This document shows positions 29,986 to 39,208 of a DNA stretch of 45,289 nucleotides, piece by piece (positions within the stretch are counted from its first letter, which is position 1; each line of letters starts with the position of its first letter). The position numbers and the translations under genes were made by a program. The stretch comes from Kineosporia sp. A_224. Lineage in GTDB: Bacteria; Actinomycetota; Actinomycetes; Actinomycetales; Kineosporiaceae. Location: NCBI RefSeq assembly GCF_002198655.1, contig NZ_MWLN01000203.1, positions 1-45,289 of the forward strand, read 5' to 3'. The notes under the pieces are model-generated. The model was not told the DNA's origin. It saw only the letters and a program-made list of their open reading frames with translations, and did not search any database.

Positions 29986-32133
29986 TCAGCCCAGCGCCCG
30001 GCGGATGCGCTCGTCGAGGACCGGCGCCATCGTCGCGGCGTAGGTGGCCGTGTAGTGCGAGCCGTCGAAGAGCGTGACGACGCCCCCGACGACCGGTCGG
30101 CAGGTGCCGTCCGGGCACAGCAGGTCGTGGGTGTCCACCCAGCGCACCCGCGGGTGGTCCAGCGCCCTGGCCGCGTCGTACAGCGGGTCCATGAAGCGTG
30201 GCGCGTCCGGGTCCGTCGGTACCGGGGGCCGCGCCGGCCAGGAGCACGCGTCGACGTCGAGGTCGTTGCGGGCCAGGCACTCCGGGACCCGCCGGGTCTC
30301 GTCGTCCGGGACCACCTGGTCCTGCAGCACGACGACCGTGGCACCGGAGTCGGCCCACTGCCGCAGGTAGTCCGTGTACGCCGCCGTGGCCGCGCGGAGG
30401 GTGCCGGGCCAGTCCTGGCCGCGGACCTGTGCCGACTGCCGCTCGGAGGTCACGACGAGGTCGTACGCGGACCCGGACGTCTGCGTGAGCACCCAGTCCG
30501 CGTACCGGGCACAGTTGCGCTCCTGCTCCGCGGTCGCGAGCCGCAGGGGCACCCGGGACACGGTGCAGTAGGAGATGAGGTAGGTGGTGATCGTCCAGTC
30601 GTTCTTCTCGGCAAGGCGCTGGAGCGCCGGCAGCCACTGCCCGGCGTGCGAGTTGCCGACGAGGGCGACCTTCACGGGGCCGTCTCCGTACGTGCAGGTC
30701 GCGCGACCGTCGTAGGGCGCTCCGGTGAAGCAGCCGTCCGGGTAGGCGTCCGACCGGTCCTGGGCGGCGAGCCCGAGCTCGGGGACGAGCTGCCGGTCAC
30801 CGGCGGGCGGGCAGTCCTGCGGCGCGCGCACGGCCGCCGCGGCGCCGAAGCAGGACCCGCCCCCGGCCAGCGCCGCCGCGACCTCGCCGCGTGCGGCGGC
30901 GTCGCGCAGGCGCGTCTCGAGCAGCTGTGCCCCGCCGACGAGGACGACGACCGCCATCCCCGCCGCAGCGAGGCGGTAGCTCGCGGCGAGCGGTGCTGCC
31001 GGCGGCAGGCCCCGGAACCGGTCCTCGACGTGGGTCTTCGTGAGCGCGGAGAGCACCAGCGTCGCGGCGACGACCGCGACGGCGCCGACCGGCCCGAGGG
31101 CCGCGCCGGTGGCCGCCGGCACCAGGACGACGAGCGGCCAGTGCCACAGGTAGATCGAGTACGACGCGTCCCCGCTCCAGCGGACGCCGGGCAGCCGCCA
31201 GAGCCGGTCCGGCGACCCGGGCCCGTCGGCGCGCGCGGCGATGACGAGGGCCGTGCCGAGGACCGGGAGCAGCGCCGCCGTCCCCGGGAAGGGGGTCGCG
31301 CCGGTGTAGAGCAGGCCCGCGCCGAGCACCGCTGCCAGACCGGCCCACGCGAGGGCGGCCCGCACGCCGTGCGGCACCGAGGTCGACCGGTCCGCGCGCC
31401 CGGCGACGACGACCGCGAGCAGGCCGCCGACGGCGAACTCCCACACCCGGGTCGGGGTGACGAAGTACGCCCTGGCCGGGTCCGTCGCGGTCAGGTGCAC
31501 GGAGGTCGCCAGCGAGGCCGCGAGGACGACCACCATGACCGAGCCGAGCAGGCCGCGGAAGCCGAGAGGCAGGCGGCGTCGGACGGCGTCCCGCCGCGAG
31601 AGCCACAGCATGGCGCCGACGAGCAGCGGCCACCCGAGGTAGAACTGCTCCTCGACCGAGAGCGACCAGAAGTGCTGGACCGCGGTCGGCTGGGCGTCCG
31701 CCGCGAGGTAGTCGACGGCGCTCTGCGCGAGGACCCAGTTCTCGACGTAGAGCGCGGACGCCACGGCCTCGCGGGCCGTCGCGGCCCACGTGAGCGCCGG
31801 GGCGACGAGCCGCGACGCGACGAGCGTCACGAGGAGCACGAGCAGCGCGACCGGCAGCAGCCGGCGCAGCCGCCGGGCCCAGAAGGCCCCGAGGTCACGG
31901 GCGCACCGGGGCGGCCGCGTGACGAGGTGGGAGGTGATGAGGAACCCGGAGATCACGAAGAAGACGTCGACCCCGACGTAGCCGCCGCGGACGGCGGACG
32001 GGGAGACGTGGAACGCGACGACGAGGCCCACCGCCAGCGCCCGCAACCCCTGGATGTCGGGCCGCAGCCCGTCCTGGCGCGCGGGGCGGGCAGCCGTGTC
32101 CGGGGGCGGCCGGGTGCCGAGATCAAGCGCCAT
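29986..32133 (-). CDS. OafA/YrhL-type O-acyltransferase with SGNH domain
   Basis: This 715-residue membrane protein has an N-terminal acyltransferase-3 domain (about 20-410) with some ten hydrophobic segments. The conserved IQGLRALAVGLVVAFH (His42) and GGYVGVDVFFVISGFL are present, as is SLSVEEQFYLGWP. A C-terminal extracytoplasmic SGNH domain (about 440-715) has GNSHAGQW as the nucleophile block and DGSHYT near the end as the Asp/His block. Such two-domain proteins O-acetylate cell-wall glycans, lipopolysaccharide or teichoic acids. Its position beside the four polymerases suggests the same polymer as substrate. The ATG follows GGAGG. Confidence 0.9.
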   Translation of the reverse strand: MALDLGTRPPPDTAARPARQDGLRPDIQGLRALAVGLVVAFHVSPSAVRGGYVGVDVFFVISGFLITSHLVTRPPRCARDLGAFWARRLRRLLPVALLVLLVTLVASRLVAPALTWAATAREAVASALYVENWVLAQSAVDYLAADAQPTAVQHFWSLSVEEQFYLGWPLLVGAMLWLSRRDAVRRRLPLGFRGLLGSVMVVVLAASLATSVHLTATDPARAYFVTPTRVWEFAVGGLLAVVVAGRADRSTSVPHGVRAALAWAGLAAVLGAGLLYTGATPFPGTAALLPVLGTALVIAARADGPGSPDRLWRLPGVRWSGDASYSIYLWHWPLVVLVPAATGAALGPVGAVAVVAATLVLSALTKTHVEDRFRGLPPAAPLAASYRLAAAGMAVVVLVGGAQLLETRLRDAAARGEVAAALAGGGSCFGAAAAVRAPQDCPPAGDRQLVPELGLAAQDRSDAYPDGCFTGAPYDGRATCTYGDGPVKVALVGNSHAGQWLPALQRLAEKNDWTITTYLISYCTVSRVPLRLATAEQERNCARYADWVLTQTSGSAYDLVVTSERQSAQVRGQDWPGTLRAATAAYTDYLRQWADSGATVVVLQDQVVPDDETRRVPECLARNDLDVDACSWPARPPVPTDPDAPRFMDPLYDAARALDHPRVRWVDTHDLLCPDGTCRPVVGGVVTLFDGSHYTATYAATMAPVLDERIRRALG

Positions 32134-32240
32134 GTCCTCCGGACGGTAACAGTGGTTTTCGTCGGCCTCATGTTGATATGGGGGTAAACGTGCCCAGCGT
32201 CACAGGGGGGCCGCGCCGATCGGACGGGACTTAGGTCTGG

Positions 32241-32258
32241 TACCCCTGGGGGTATCCT
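32241..32258 (+). promoter_or_regulatory. CsoR/CstR-type operator overlapping a leaderless promoter
   Basis: TACCCCTGGGGGTA (32241-32254) is an inverted repeat of the TACCCC...GGGGTA type bound by CsoR/CstR/RcnR-family repressors. The -10 box TATCCT (32253-32258) overlaps its right arm and ends 6 nt before the ATG. Because the gene product acts on thiol persulfides or disulfides, a persulfide-sensing CstR is the likely ligand. No csoR or cstR gene is in the window. Confidence 0.65.
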
Positions 32259-32264
32259 CGAAGC

Positions 32265-34019
32265 ATGGCTGATCGGATCAGGAAGGTCGTCGTCGTCGGC
32301 GGCGTCGCAGGCGGTATGAGCTTCGCGGCCCGGGCCCGGCGGCTGTCGGAGGAGGCGGAGATCGTCGTCCTCGAGCGGGACGAGTACGTCTCGTTCGCCA
32401 ACTGCGGCCTGCCCTACTACCTCGCCGGCGAGATCCCGGACCGTGCGTCGCTGCTCCTGCACACCCCTGCCTCGCTTGCCGCCAGCCTCGCGCTCGACGT
32501 CCGCACCGGGCACGAGGTGGTGTCCGTCGACACCGCGGCCCGGTCGGTCCGGGTGCGCCGCCGCGCCGACGGCACCGAGTACGACGAGGCGTACGACGCG
32601 CTCGTGCTCTCGACGGGTGCCACCCCGCTCGTCCCGCCGATCCCGGGCGTCGACCTGCCGCAGGTCCGCGTGCTGCGGACCGTCCCGGACGTCGACGCCC
32701 TCCGCGGCCTCGTCGAGGCAGGCGCCCGGCGTGCGGTCGTCGCCGGCGCGGGCTTCATCGGGCTCGAGGTCGCCGAGGCGCTGCGCCACCGGGGGCTCGA
32801 GGTCGCGGTCGTCGACCTCGCCGACCAGGTGCTCCCGCCGCTCGACCCGGAGATGGCGGCCGCCGTCGAGCGGGCCCTCGTCGGGGCCGGCGTCGACGTC
32901 CGGACGAGCACGTCCGTCACGGCGGTCGAGCCGGACGACGGCACGCCCGCGGACGGCGCGGCGGGCGACGGCCCGCGGGGCGCCGTCCGGGTGCGCCTGT
33001 CCGACGGCTCGGTGCTGCCGGCCGACCTCGTGCTCCTGTCGGTCGGGGTCCGCCCCGAGACGACCCTCGCCCGGGCGGCCGGGCTCACGCTCGGCGAGCG
33101 CGGCACGGTCCACGTCGACGAGCACCTGCGCACGTCCGACCCGCACGTCTACGCCGTCGGCGACGCCGTCGAGGTCGTCGACGCCGTGACCGGCGCCCCG
33201 GCCGCCGTCCCGCTCGCCGGGCCGGCGAACCGGCAGGGCCGCGCCGCCGCCAACCACCTCTTCGGCCGCCGGGGCGGGCGCACCCCCGTCCTCGGAACGG
33301 CGATCGTCCGCGTCTTCGACACCGTCGCCGCCTCGACCGGCCGCAGCGAGAAGGCGCTGCGGCAGGCCGGGATCGCGCACCACGTCGTCCACCTGCACCC
33401 CGGGCACCACGCCGGCTACTACCCGGGCGCCCGGGCGCTGCACCTCAAGCTCGTGTTCGCCCCCGACGGGCGGGTCCTCGGCGCGCAGGCGACCGGCAGC
33501 GAGGGCGTCGACAAGCGGATCGACGTCGTCGCGACGGCGATCCGCGCCGGCATGACCGTCGAGGACCTCGCCGAGCTCGAGCTCGCCTACGCACCACCGT
33601 TCGGCTCCGCGAAGGACCCGGTGAACATGGCCGGCTTCACGGCGTCCAACGTGCTCGCCGGCGACCTCACGCTCTGGCGCGGCCGCGACCTCGGCGCGCT
33701 GCCCGAGGACACCGTCCTGCTCGACGCCCGCTCCGCGAAGGAGTTCACGGCCGGGCACCTGCCCGGTGCCCTGAACATCCCGCACACCGACCTGCGGGCC
33801 CGGCTCGCGGAGGTGCCCGCCGGCGTGCCGGTCCGGGTGTACTGCGCGTCCGGCTTCCGCTCCTACCTCGCGCTGCGCGTGCTGCGCCAGAGCGGCTGGG
33901 ACGACGTCGCGTCGCTCTCCGGCGGTCTGGCGACCTTCCGCCTCGAACGCCCCGACGTCGCCCTCGAGACCGGCGCCCCGACCCGTCCTCTGGTGGGTTC
34001 TGCACCCCAGCCGGGCTGA
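32265..34019 (+). CDS. CoA-disulfide/polysulfide reductase with C-terminal rhodanese domain
   Basis: This 584-residue flavoprotein of the CoADR-RHD type has an FAD motif VVVVGGVAGG (8-17), and the redox-active single cysteine Cys47 in SFANCGLPYY. An NAD(P)-binding motif VVAGAGFIGLEVAE (near 158-171) and a second FAD motif VYAVGDA follow. From about 475 to 575 comes a rhodanese domain with the persulfide cysteine in VYCASGFRS. Such enzymes use NAD(P)H to reduce CoA disulfide, CoA persulfide or polysulfide. The operator in the promoter suggests induction by reactive sulfur. The exact substrate cannot be told from sequence. Confidence 0.9.
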   Translation: MADRIRKVVVVGGVAGGMSFAARARRLSEEAEIVVLERDEYVSFANCGLPYYLAGEIPDRASLLLHTPASLAASLALDVRTGHEVVSVDTAARSVRVRRRADGTEYDEAYDALVLSTGATPLVPPIPGVDLPQVRVLRTVPDVDALRGLVEAGARRAVVAGAGFIGLEVAEALRHRGLEVAVVDLADQVLPPLDPEMAAAVERALVGAGVDVRTSTSVTAVEPDDGTPADGAAGDGPRGAVRVRLSDGSVLPADLVLLSVGVRPETTLARAAGLTLGERGTVHVDEHLRTSDPHVYAVGDAVEVVDAVTGAPAAVPLAGPANRQGRAAANHLFGRRGGRTPVLGTAIVRVFDTVAASTGRSEKALRQAGIAHHVVHLHPGHHAGYYPGARALHLKLVFAPDGRVLGAQATGSEGVDKRIDVVATAIRAGMTVEDLAELELAYAPPFGSAKDPVNMAGFTASNVLAGDLTLWRGRDLGALPEDTVLLDARSAKEFTAGHLPGALNIPHTDLRARLAEVPAGVPVRVYCASGFRSYLALRVLRQSGWDDVASLSGGLATFRLERPDVALETGAPTRPLVGSAPQPG

Positions 34020-34101
34020 GAAGCGTCGCTCTCCCGCCAGAGGACGCCCAGCGGTCGGACGGGTCCGCACGACCTCGACGCGGCCTGGGACGATCGTCGT
34101 G

Positions 34102-35301
34102 ATGCTCAAGCCTGCGCCCGGGCCGCTCGACCCGGCCCACCGACGTGCCCTCGTGCTCGTCCTCGGGGCGCTCGCCGCGCTCGCGCCGCTGTGCACCGAC
34201 CTGTACCTGCCCGTGCTGCCGCAGCTCGCCAAGGACCTCACCGCCCCGACGTCCCAGGCCCAGCTGACGATCACCGCGGTCCTGCTCGGGCTGGCGACCG
34301 GGCAGCTCGTCGCCGGGCCGCTCAGCGACCGGTTCGGACGGCGTCCGCTCCTGCTCGGCGGCCTGCTCGCGTTCGTCGTCGGGAACCTCGTGAGCGCCGT
34401 CGTGGACGACGTGACGCTGCTCGTCGTCGTCCGGCTGCTCGCCGGGCTCGCGGCGTCCGCGACGGTCGTGACGACGCGCGCGGTCATCGCGGACGCGTTT
34501 CCGGCCGCCGAGGCCGCGCGCGGCTACGCGGCGCTCGCCGCGGTCATGGGCATCGCCCCCATCGCGGCACCGCTGGCGGGCGGGCTGCTCACCTACGTCA
34601 CGGGGTGGCGCGGGATGTTCGTCGTCCTCGCCGGGATCGGCGCGCTGCTCGCGGTCGTCGCGCACGTGCGGATCCCGGAGACGCTCGCCGTCGGTGACCG
34701 GCGGCCGGCCCGGCCGCGGGACGTCGCCGAAGGACTCGTCGACTGCCTGCGCTCCCGGCGGTTCGTCGCCTACATGGCCGCGATCGGGTTCTCGGGCGGC
34801 CTGCTCTTCACGTACATCGCATCGTCCTCGTTCGTCCTGCAGGACCTGCACGGTCTCTCGGCGCGGCAGTACAGCCTCGACTTCGCGGCCAACGCGACAG
34901 GGATCCTCGCCCTCGTCTTCCTCGGCCGCCACCTCGTGGCCCGCACCGGACCGGGCCCGCTGCTGCGCGCGGGGCAGGCCCTCGCGGCCACCGGGGCGCT
35001 CGTGCTTCTCACGAGCGAACTGCTCGGCGGCAGCCTCGCCGGCGTCCTCGTCGGGTTCTTCCTCGCCGTCTCGAGCGTCGGCCTCATCCACCCCAACGCC
35101 ACGGCGCTCGGGATGGCCGAGGCGCCCGGCGGGGCCGGCGCGGCGTCGGGGATGCTCGGCATCATGGGCTTCGCCGTCGGCTCGCTCGTCGCACCGCTCG
35201 GCGGGCTCGGGCACTCCGGCCTCGCGATGGCGGTCGTCATGGCCGCGTGCGGCGTCCTCGCACCGACCGTGACGACCGCGCTCCTGCGCCGGCCCGCCTG
35301 A
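34102..35301 (+). CDS. Bcr/CflA-type MFS drug-resistance transporter
   Basis: This membrane protein of about 399 residues has 12 predicted transmembrane segments. It begins with the family-like LCTDLYLPVLPQLAKDL, then GQLVAGPLSDRFGRRPLLLGG (the MFS loop 2-3 signature, here split), as in Bcr/CflA multidrug exporters. The ATG at 34102 directly follows an in-frame GTG at 34099; either could be used. The gene is 82 bp downstream of the CoADR-rhodanese gene on the same strand and its stop abuts the convergent amidohydrolase stop (TGATCA). The substrate is unknown. Confidence 0.88.
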   Translation: MLKPAPGPLDPAHRRALVLVLGALAALAPLCTDLYLPVLPQLAKDLTAPTSQAQLTITAVLLGLATGQLVAGPLSDRFGRRPLLLGGLLAFVVGNLVSAVVDDVTLLVVVRLLAGLAASATVVTTRAVIADAFPAAEAARGYAALAAVMGIAPIAAPLAGGLLTYVTGWRGMFVVLAGIGALLAVVAHVRIPETLAVGDRRPARPRDVAEGLVDCLRSRRFVAYMAAIGFSGGLLFTYIASSSFVLQDLHGLSARQYSLDFAANATGILALVFLGRHLVARTGPGPLLRAGQALAATGALVLLTSELLGGSLAGVLVGFFLAVSSVGLIHPNATALGMAEAPGGAGAASGMLGIMGFAVGSLVAPLGGLGHSGLAMAVVMAACGVLAPTVTTALLRRPA

Positions 35302-36189
35302 TCAGCGCAGCCCGAGCGCCCGGATCGCGTTCTCCTTGAGGATCAGCGGCCGCACGTCGTCCTTGATCTGCAACGTCTCGAAGTCGGCGAGCCAGCGGTC
35401 CGGGGTGACCACCGGGAAGTCCGACCCGAAGAGCACCTTGTGCTTGAGCAGACTGTTGGCGTACTGCACGAGCTGCGGCGGGAAGTACTTCGGCGACCAG
35501 CCCGACAGGTCGATGTAGACGTTCGCCTTGTGCGTCGCGACCGAGAGCGCCTCGTCCTGCCAGGGGAACGACGGATGGGCGATGATGACGGTCATCCCCG
35601 GGAAGTCGGCGGCGACGTCGTCGAGGCACAGCGGGTTGGAGTACTTGAGCCGGATCCCGCCGCCCCCAGGGGTTCCCGCGCCGATGCCGGTCTGACCGCT
35701 GTGGAAGAGCGCGGGCACGCCGAGCTCCTCGATCGCCTCGTAGAGCGGGTACGCCAGACGGTCGTCCGGGAAGAACCCCTGCAGGCTCGGGTGGAACTTG
35801 AACCCGCGGGCACCGTGCTCCTCGACGAGCCGGCGCGCCGCCCGGACCCCGGCGGCGCCGCGGTGCGGGTCGATGCTCGCGAACGGGACGAGCACGTCGG
35901 GGTGCCGGGCCGCGGCCGCCGCGACGTCCTCGTTGGCGATCGGCGGGTGCCCGAGCACGGACTCCGCGTCGACGGTGAAGACGACGGCCGCCATCCGCCG
36001 CTCGCGGTAATAGGCCGCGAGGTCGTCGACCGACGGCGCGCGGCCGTCGGCCATCGCCCCCTTGAAGTACTTCGCGGACGCCGCCATGAGCTCCGGCGGC
36101 AGGCTCTCGTGGCCGTGGTCGTCGACCTCCGCGTGGGTGTGGACGTCGATCGCCACGAGGGCGTCGAGGTCCAGGGTGGTGGGGGTCAC
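35302..36189 (-). CDS. Amidohydrolase-2 family hydrolase or decarboxylase
   Basis: This 295-residue TIM-barrel protein of PF04909 begins with the metal motif IDVHTHAEV (14-22). GFKFHPSLQGFFP, LFHSGQTGIG, IIAHPSFPW and FGSDFPVVTP supply the further metal and catalytic His/Asp residues. Relatives include gamma-resorcylate decarboxylase and the CouO/PhdC hydrolases that cleave hydroxyphenyl-beta-ketoacyl-CoA in phenylpropanoid breakdown. The GTG (36189) overlaps the stop of the upstream dehydrogenase gene as GTGA. In an operon with a CoA ligase, a hydratase and a dehydrogenase, the beta-ketoacyl-CoA hydrolase role is attractive, but it is inferred from context. Confidence 0.82.
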   Translation of the reverse strand: MTPTTLDLDALVAIDVHTHAEVDDHGHESLPPELMAASAKYFKGAMADGRAPSVDDLAAYYRERRMAAVVFTVDAESVLGHPPIANEDVAAAAARHPDVLVPFASIDPHRGAAGVRAARRLVEEHGARGFKFHPSLQGFFPDDRLAYPLYEAIEELGVPALFHSGQTGIGAGTPGGGGIRLKYSNPLCLDDVAADFPGMTVIIAHPSFPWQDEALSVATHKANVYIDLSGWSPKYFPPQLVQYANSLLKHKVLFGSDFPVVTPDRWLADFETLQIKDDVRPLILKENAIRALGLR

Positions 36190-37148
36190 GGGAGTCCCTT
36201 CTCGGAGTCCTTCGCGGCGAGCAGGCCGACGACGAGCCGGTCCCGGGCCGCTGCCACGTCGGCGTCGTCCCGCCCGGCGAGCTCGGCCTCGACGCCGGCG
36301 ACGAGCAGGTCGACGAGCGCCGGCGTCAGCTCGGGGGTGCCGAGGTCGTCCCACAGTCTCGCGGTGCCGGGGCCGAGGTGGCGCAGCACGTGGCCGAGCC
36401 CGCCCGCGCCGATCCCGGAGAGGTGCTGGTTGACGAACGGCCCGAGCACCGCCCAGCGCAGCCCGGGGCCGTTGGACAGCGCCACGTCGACGTCGGTGAC
36501 GGAGGCGACGCCGCTCTCCACGAGCGAGTAGGCCTCCCGCCACAGCGCCGCCTGGAGCCGGTTCGCGAGATGCCCGGGCACCTCGCGGCGGACGTGCACG
36601 GGCCGCTTGCCGAGCTGCTCGTACCAGGCCATCGCGGTGTCGACCGCGGCCGCCGACGTCCGCCCCCCGGGGACGACCTCGACGAGCGGCACGACGTGCA
36701 CCGGGTTGAACGGGTGCCCGACGAGCACCCGCTCCGGGTGCACCGTGCACCGCTCCTGGATGCTGCTCGGGGTGAGGTTCGACGAGCTGCTCGCGAGGAC
36801 GGCGTGCGCCGGGGCGGCGGCGTCGAGATCGGCGAAGAGCCGCTGCTTGAGCGCGAGGTCCTCGGGGCCGTTCTCCTGCACGAGGTCCGCGCCGTCGACG
36901 GCCTCGAGCGGGTCGGTCGTGAAGGTCAGCAGGTCGAGGTCGGGCTCGTCCGGAGCACCGAGCAGCCGCATCGTCGGCCAGTGCGCGGCGACGGCGTCGA
37001 GCAGCCGCTGCCGGGCGCCGTCCGCCGGGTCGGTGGCCGCGACCCGGACGCCGTGGGCGAGCAGCGTCGCCACCCAGCCGGCCCCGATGACCCCGGTGCC
37101 GACGACCGCCGCCCGCCGAAGCGGCGGCCCGTCCGCGGTGCCGGTCAC
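36186..37148 (-). CDS. 3-hydroxyacyl-CoA dehydrogenase family protein (carnitine-dehydrogenase-like)
   Basis: This 320-residue NAD-dependent dehydrogenase has the Rossmann motif VVGTGVIGAGW (15-25), the family block VGHPFNPVHVVPLVEVV with the catalytic histidine, and the C-terminal helical domain beginning VPGHLANRLQAALWREA. The overall pattern is closest to L-carnitine 3-dehydrogenase-type proteins, but the other enzymes in the operon fit oxidation of a 3-hydroxyacyl-CoA. Both ends overlap neighbours as GTGA: its GTG lies in the stop of the CoA ligase gene, and its stop lies in the GTG of the amidohydrolase. Confidence 0.85.
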   Translation of the reverse strand: MTGTADGPPLRRAAVVGTGVIGAGWVATLLAHGVRVAATDPADGARQRLLDAVAAHWPTMRLLGAPDEPDLDLLTFTTDPLEAVDGADLVQENGPEDLALKQRLFADLDAAAPAHAVLASSSSNLTPSSIQERCTVHPERVLVGHPFNPVHVVPLVEVVPGGRTSAAAVDTAMAWYEQLGKRPVHVRREVPGHLANRLQAALWREAYSLVESGVASVTDVDVALSNGPGLRWAVLGPFVNQHLSGIGAGGLGHVLRHLGPGTARLWDDLGTPELTPALVDLLVAGVEAELAGRDDADVAAARDRLVVGLLAAKDSEKGLP

Positions 37149-39208
37149 GCGCCGGCCCGCCGGCGGTGCGCCTCGTCGACGTAGGCGGCGAGCGCGTCCG
37201 GGTCGGCGAGCGCGTCGCGGCTGGCGACCGTGTCCGGGTCGACCCCCTGGAGGATCCGCTTGACGGGCAGCTCGAGCTTCTTGCCCGTGCGGCTGCGCGG
37301 GACGGCCGCCACCCCGATGACGGAGTCCGGCACGTGCCGCGGGGACAGGTTCGTCCGCAGCGCGTCGACGACCCGGCGGCGCAGCGTGTCGTCGAGCGCC
37401 CGGCCGTCGCGGGGCACGACGAACAGCAGGAGGTCGCCGGGGCCGCCGTCCGGGTCCTCGAGGTGGACGACGAGGCTGTCGACGATCTCGGGGAGCTCCT
37501 CGACGACGGCGTAGAAGTCCGCCGTCCCGAGCCGGACGCCGCCGCGGTTGAGGGTGGCGTCCGACCGGCCGGTGATGACGCAGCTGCCGCTGCCGGTGAA
37601 GCGGATCCAGTCCCCGTGCCGCCAGACGCCGGGGATGTCCTCGAAGTACGTCGCGCGGTAGCGCGAGCCGCCGGGGTCGCCCCAGAACCCGACCGGCATG
37701 GACGGCATCGGGGCGGTGATGACGAGCTCGCCGAGCTCGCCGACGACCGGGGCGTTGTCGAGGTCGTACGCCGCGGCCGCGACGCCGAGCGCCGCGCCGG
37801 ACATCTCCCCCGCGACGACCGGCTGCAGCGGCCCGCCCTGGACGATGCCGGTGCAGACGTCGGTCCCGCCGCTGCCGACGTTGAGGAGCACCTGCGGCCC
37901 GAACCCGTTCTGCAGCCAGGCGAACCCCTCCAGGGGCAGCGGCGACCCGGCGCAGCCGATCTGGCGCACCGCTGACAGGTCGACCTCGGCCCAGGGCTCG
38001 AGCCCCTCCTTGCGGCAGGCCATGACGTAGCCGGGGCTCACCCCGACGAGGGTCGCGCCCGTCTCGGCGGCCAGCCGCCACTGCGCCATGAGGTCCGGGA
38101 ACAGCGGGTTGCCGTCGATCATCACCGGGACCGCCCGGGTGAGCAGCGCCGAGACCAGCGCGTTCCACATCATCCAGGCGGTCGTCGTGAACCACAGGAG
38201 CCGGTCGCCGGGGCGCAGGTCCCAGTGCAGCGCATGGTTCTTGAGGTGCTCGACGAGGATCCCGCCGTGGCCGTGGACGATCGCCTTCGGCCGGCCGGTC
38301 GTGCCGGAGGAGAAGAGCACGTAGAGCGGGTGGTCGAACGGCACCGGGTCGAAGGCGAGCGGCGCGGGCCCGTCCGGCGGCGGTGAGAGCAGGTCGTCCC
38401 AGCCGACGAGCACCGGACCCGCGGCCGCCGCACCGAGCGACGCCGCGTCGAGGGCGCCGTCCCCGTAGGGCACCTCGACGACGTGGGTGAGCGTGGGCAG
38501 GCCGGCGACGACCTCCGCGACCTCACCACGCCGGTCCACCGGCTTGGTGCCGTAGACGTACCCGGGCACGGTGAGGAGCACCGCGGGCTCCACCTGGGAG
38601 AACCGGTCGACGACGCTGCGCGGGCCGAACTCCGGCGCGCACGAGGCCCACACCGCCCCGAGGCTCGCGGTCGCGAGGAAGGCCACGAGCGTCTCCGGCA
38701 CGTTCGGCAGGTAGGCGACGACCCGGTCCCCGCGGCCGACGCCGAGCCGCTGCAGCCCGGCCCGGGCCCGGGCGACCTGGTCCCGCAGGTCGCCCCAGGT
38801 GAGCCGCACCGGCTCGCGGGTCTGCGAGTAGGCGAGCAGCGCGAGCGCGTCGGCGTCCGAGGCCGGGTCGTCGAGGAGCCCGACCATGTGCTCGGCGTAG
38901 TTGAGCGTCGAGCCGGTGAACCACTGCGCACCGAAGACGCCGGTCGAGGCGAGGACGCGCTCGTACGGCGTCCGGAAGCGCACCCCGAAGTACTCGGCGA
39001 CGGCGCCCCAGAAGCCCTCCAGGTCCTCGACCGACCAGCACTGGAGCGCGTCGTAGTCGCCGAACGTCAGCCCGCGGTGCTCCTCGAGCCAGGCCAGGAA
39101 GGCCCCGGCCTCGCTCGTCGACCGGGCGTCGTCCGGGACGGGGCGGAGCAGGGCGCCCTCGGCGACCGGGCCGGTCGCCGACCGGTCCTGCGAGGTCTGC
39201 GCGGTCAT
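37145..39208 (-). CDS. Acetoacetate-CoA ligase-like acyl-CoA synthetase
   Basis: This 687-residue ANL-superfamily enzyme has an N-terminal ACS-type region (FWGAVAEYFGVRF) and the AMP-binding loop SSGTTGRPK (300-308). The adenylation motif YRATYFEDIPGVWRHGDW is visible, as is a C-terminal domain ending with the catalytic-lysine segment RSRTGKKLELPVKRI. It follows the acetoacetyl-CoA synthetase pattern in length and order. Members of this branch also activate other beta-keto or aryl acids. It starts the CoA-thioester pathway of the operon. The ATG overlaps the stop of the hydratase gene as ATGA. Confidence 0.87.
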   Translation of the reverse strand: MTAQTSQDRSATGPVAEGALLRPVPDDARSTSEAGAFLAWLEEHRGLTFGDYDALQCWSVEDLEGFWGAVAEYFGVRFRTPYERVLASTGVFGAQWFTGSTLNYAEHMVGLLDDPASDADALALLAYSQTREPVRLTWGDLRDQVARARAGLQRLGVGRGDRVVAYLPNVPETLVAFLATASLGAVWASCAPEFGPRSVVDRFSQVEPAVLLTVPGYVYGTKPVDRRGEVAEVVAGLPTLTHVVEVPYGDGALDAASLGAAAAGPVLVGWDDLLSPPPDGPAPLAFDPVPFDHPLYVLFSSGTTGRPKAIVHGHGGILVEHLKNHALHWDLRPGDRLLWFTTTAWMMWNALVSALLTRAVPVMIDGNPLFPDLMAQWRLAAETGATLVGVSPGYVMACRKEGLEPWAEVDLSAVRQIGCAGSPLPLEGFAWLQNGFGPQVLLNVGSGGTDVCTGIVQGGPLQPVVAGEMSGAALGVAAAAYDLDNAPVVGELGELVITAPMPSMPVGFWGDPGGSRYRATYFEDIPGVWRHGDWIRFTGSGSCVITGRSDATLNRGGVRLGTADFYAVVEELPEIVDSLVVHLEDPDGGPGDLLLFVVPRDGRALDDTLRRRVVDALRTNLSPRHVPDSVIGVAAVPRSRTGKKLELPVKRILQGVDPDTVASRDALADPDALAAYVDEAHRRRAGA

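Noticed and set aside
18263-32133. Complete teichoic-acid gene cluster
   Set aside because: Priming, CDP-glycerol synthesis, ABC export and wall-attachment genes are absent here, so only the polymerisation and modification steps can be claimed.
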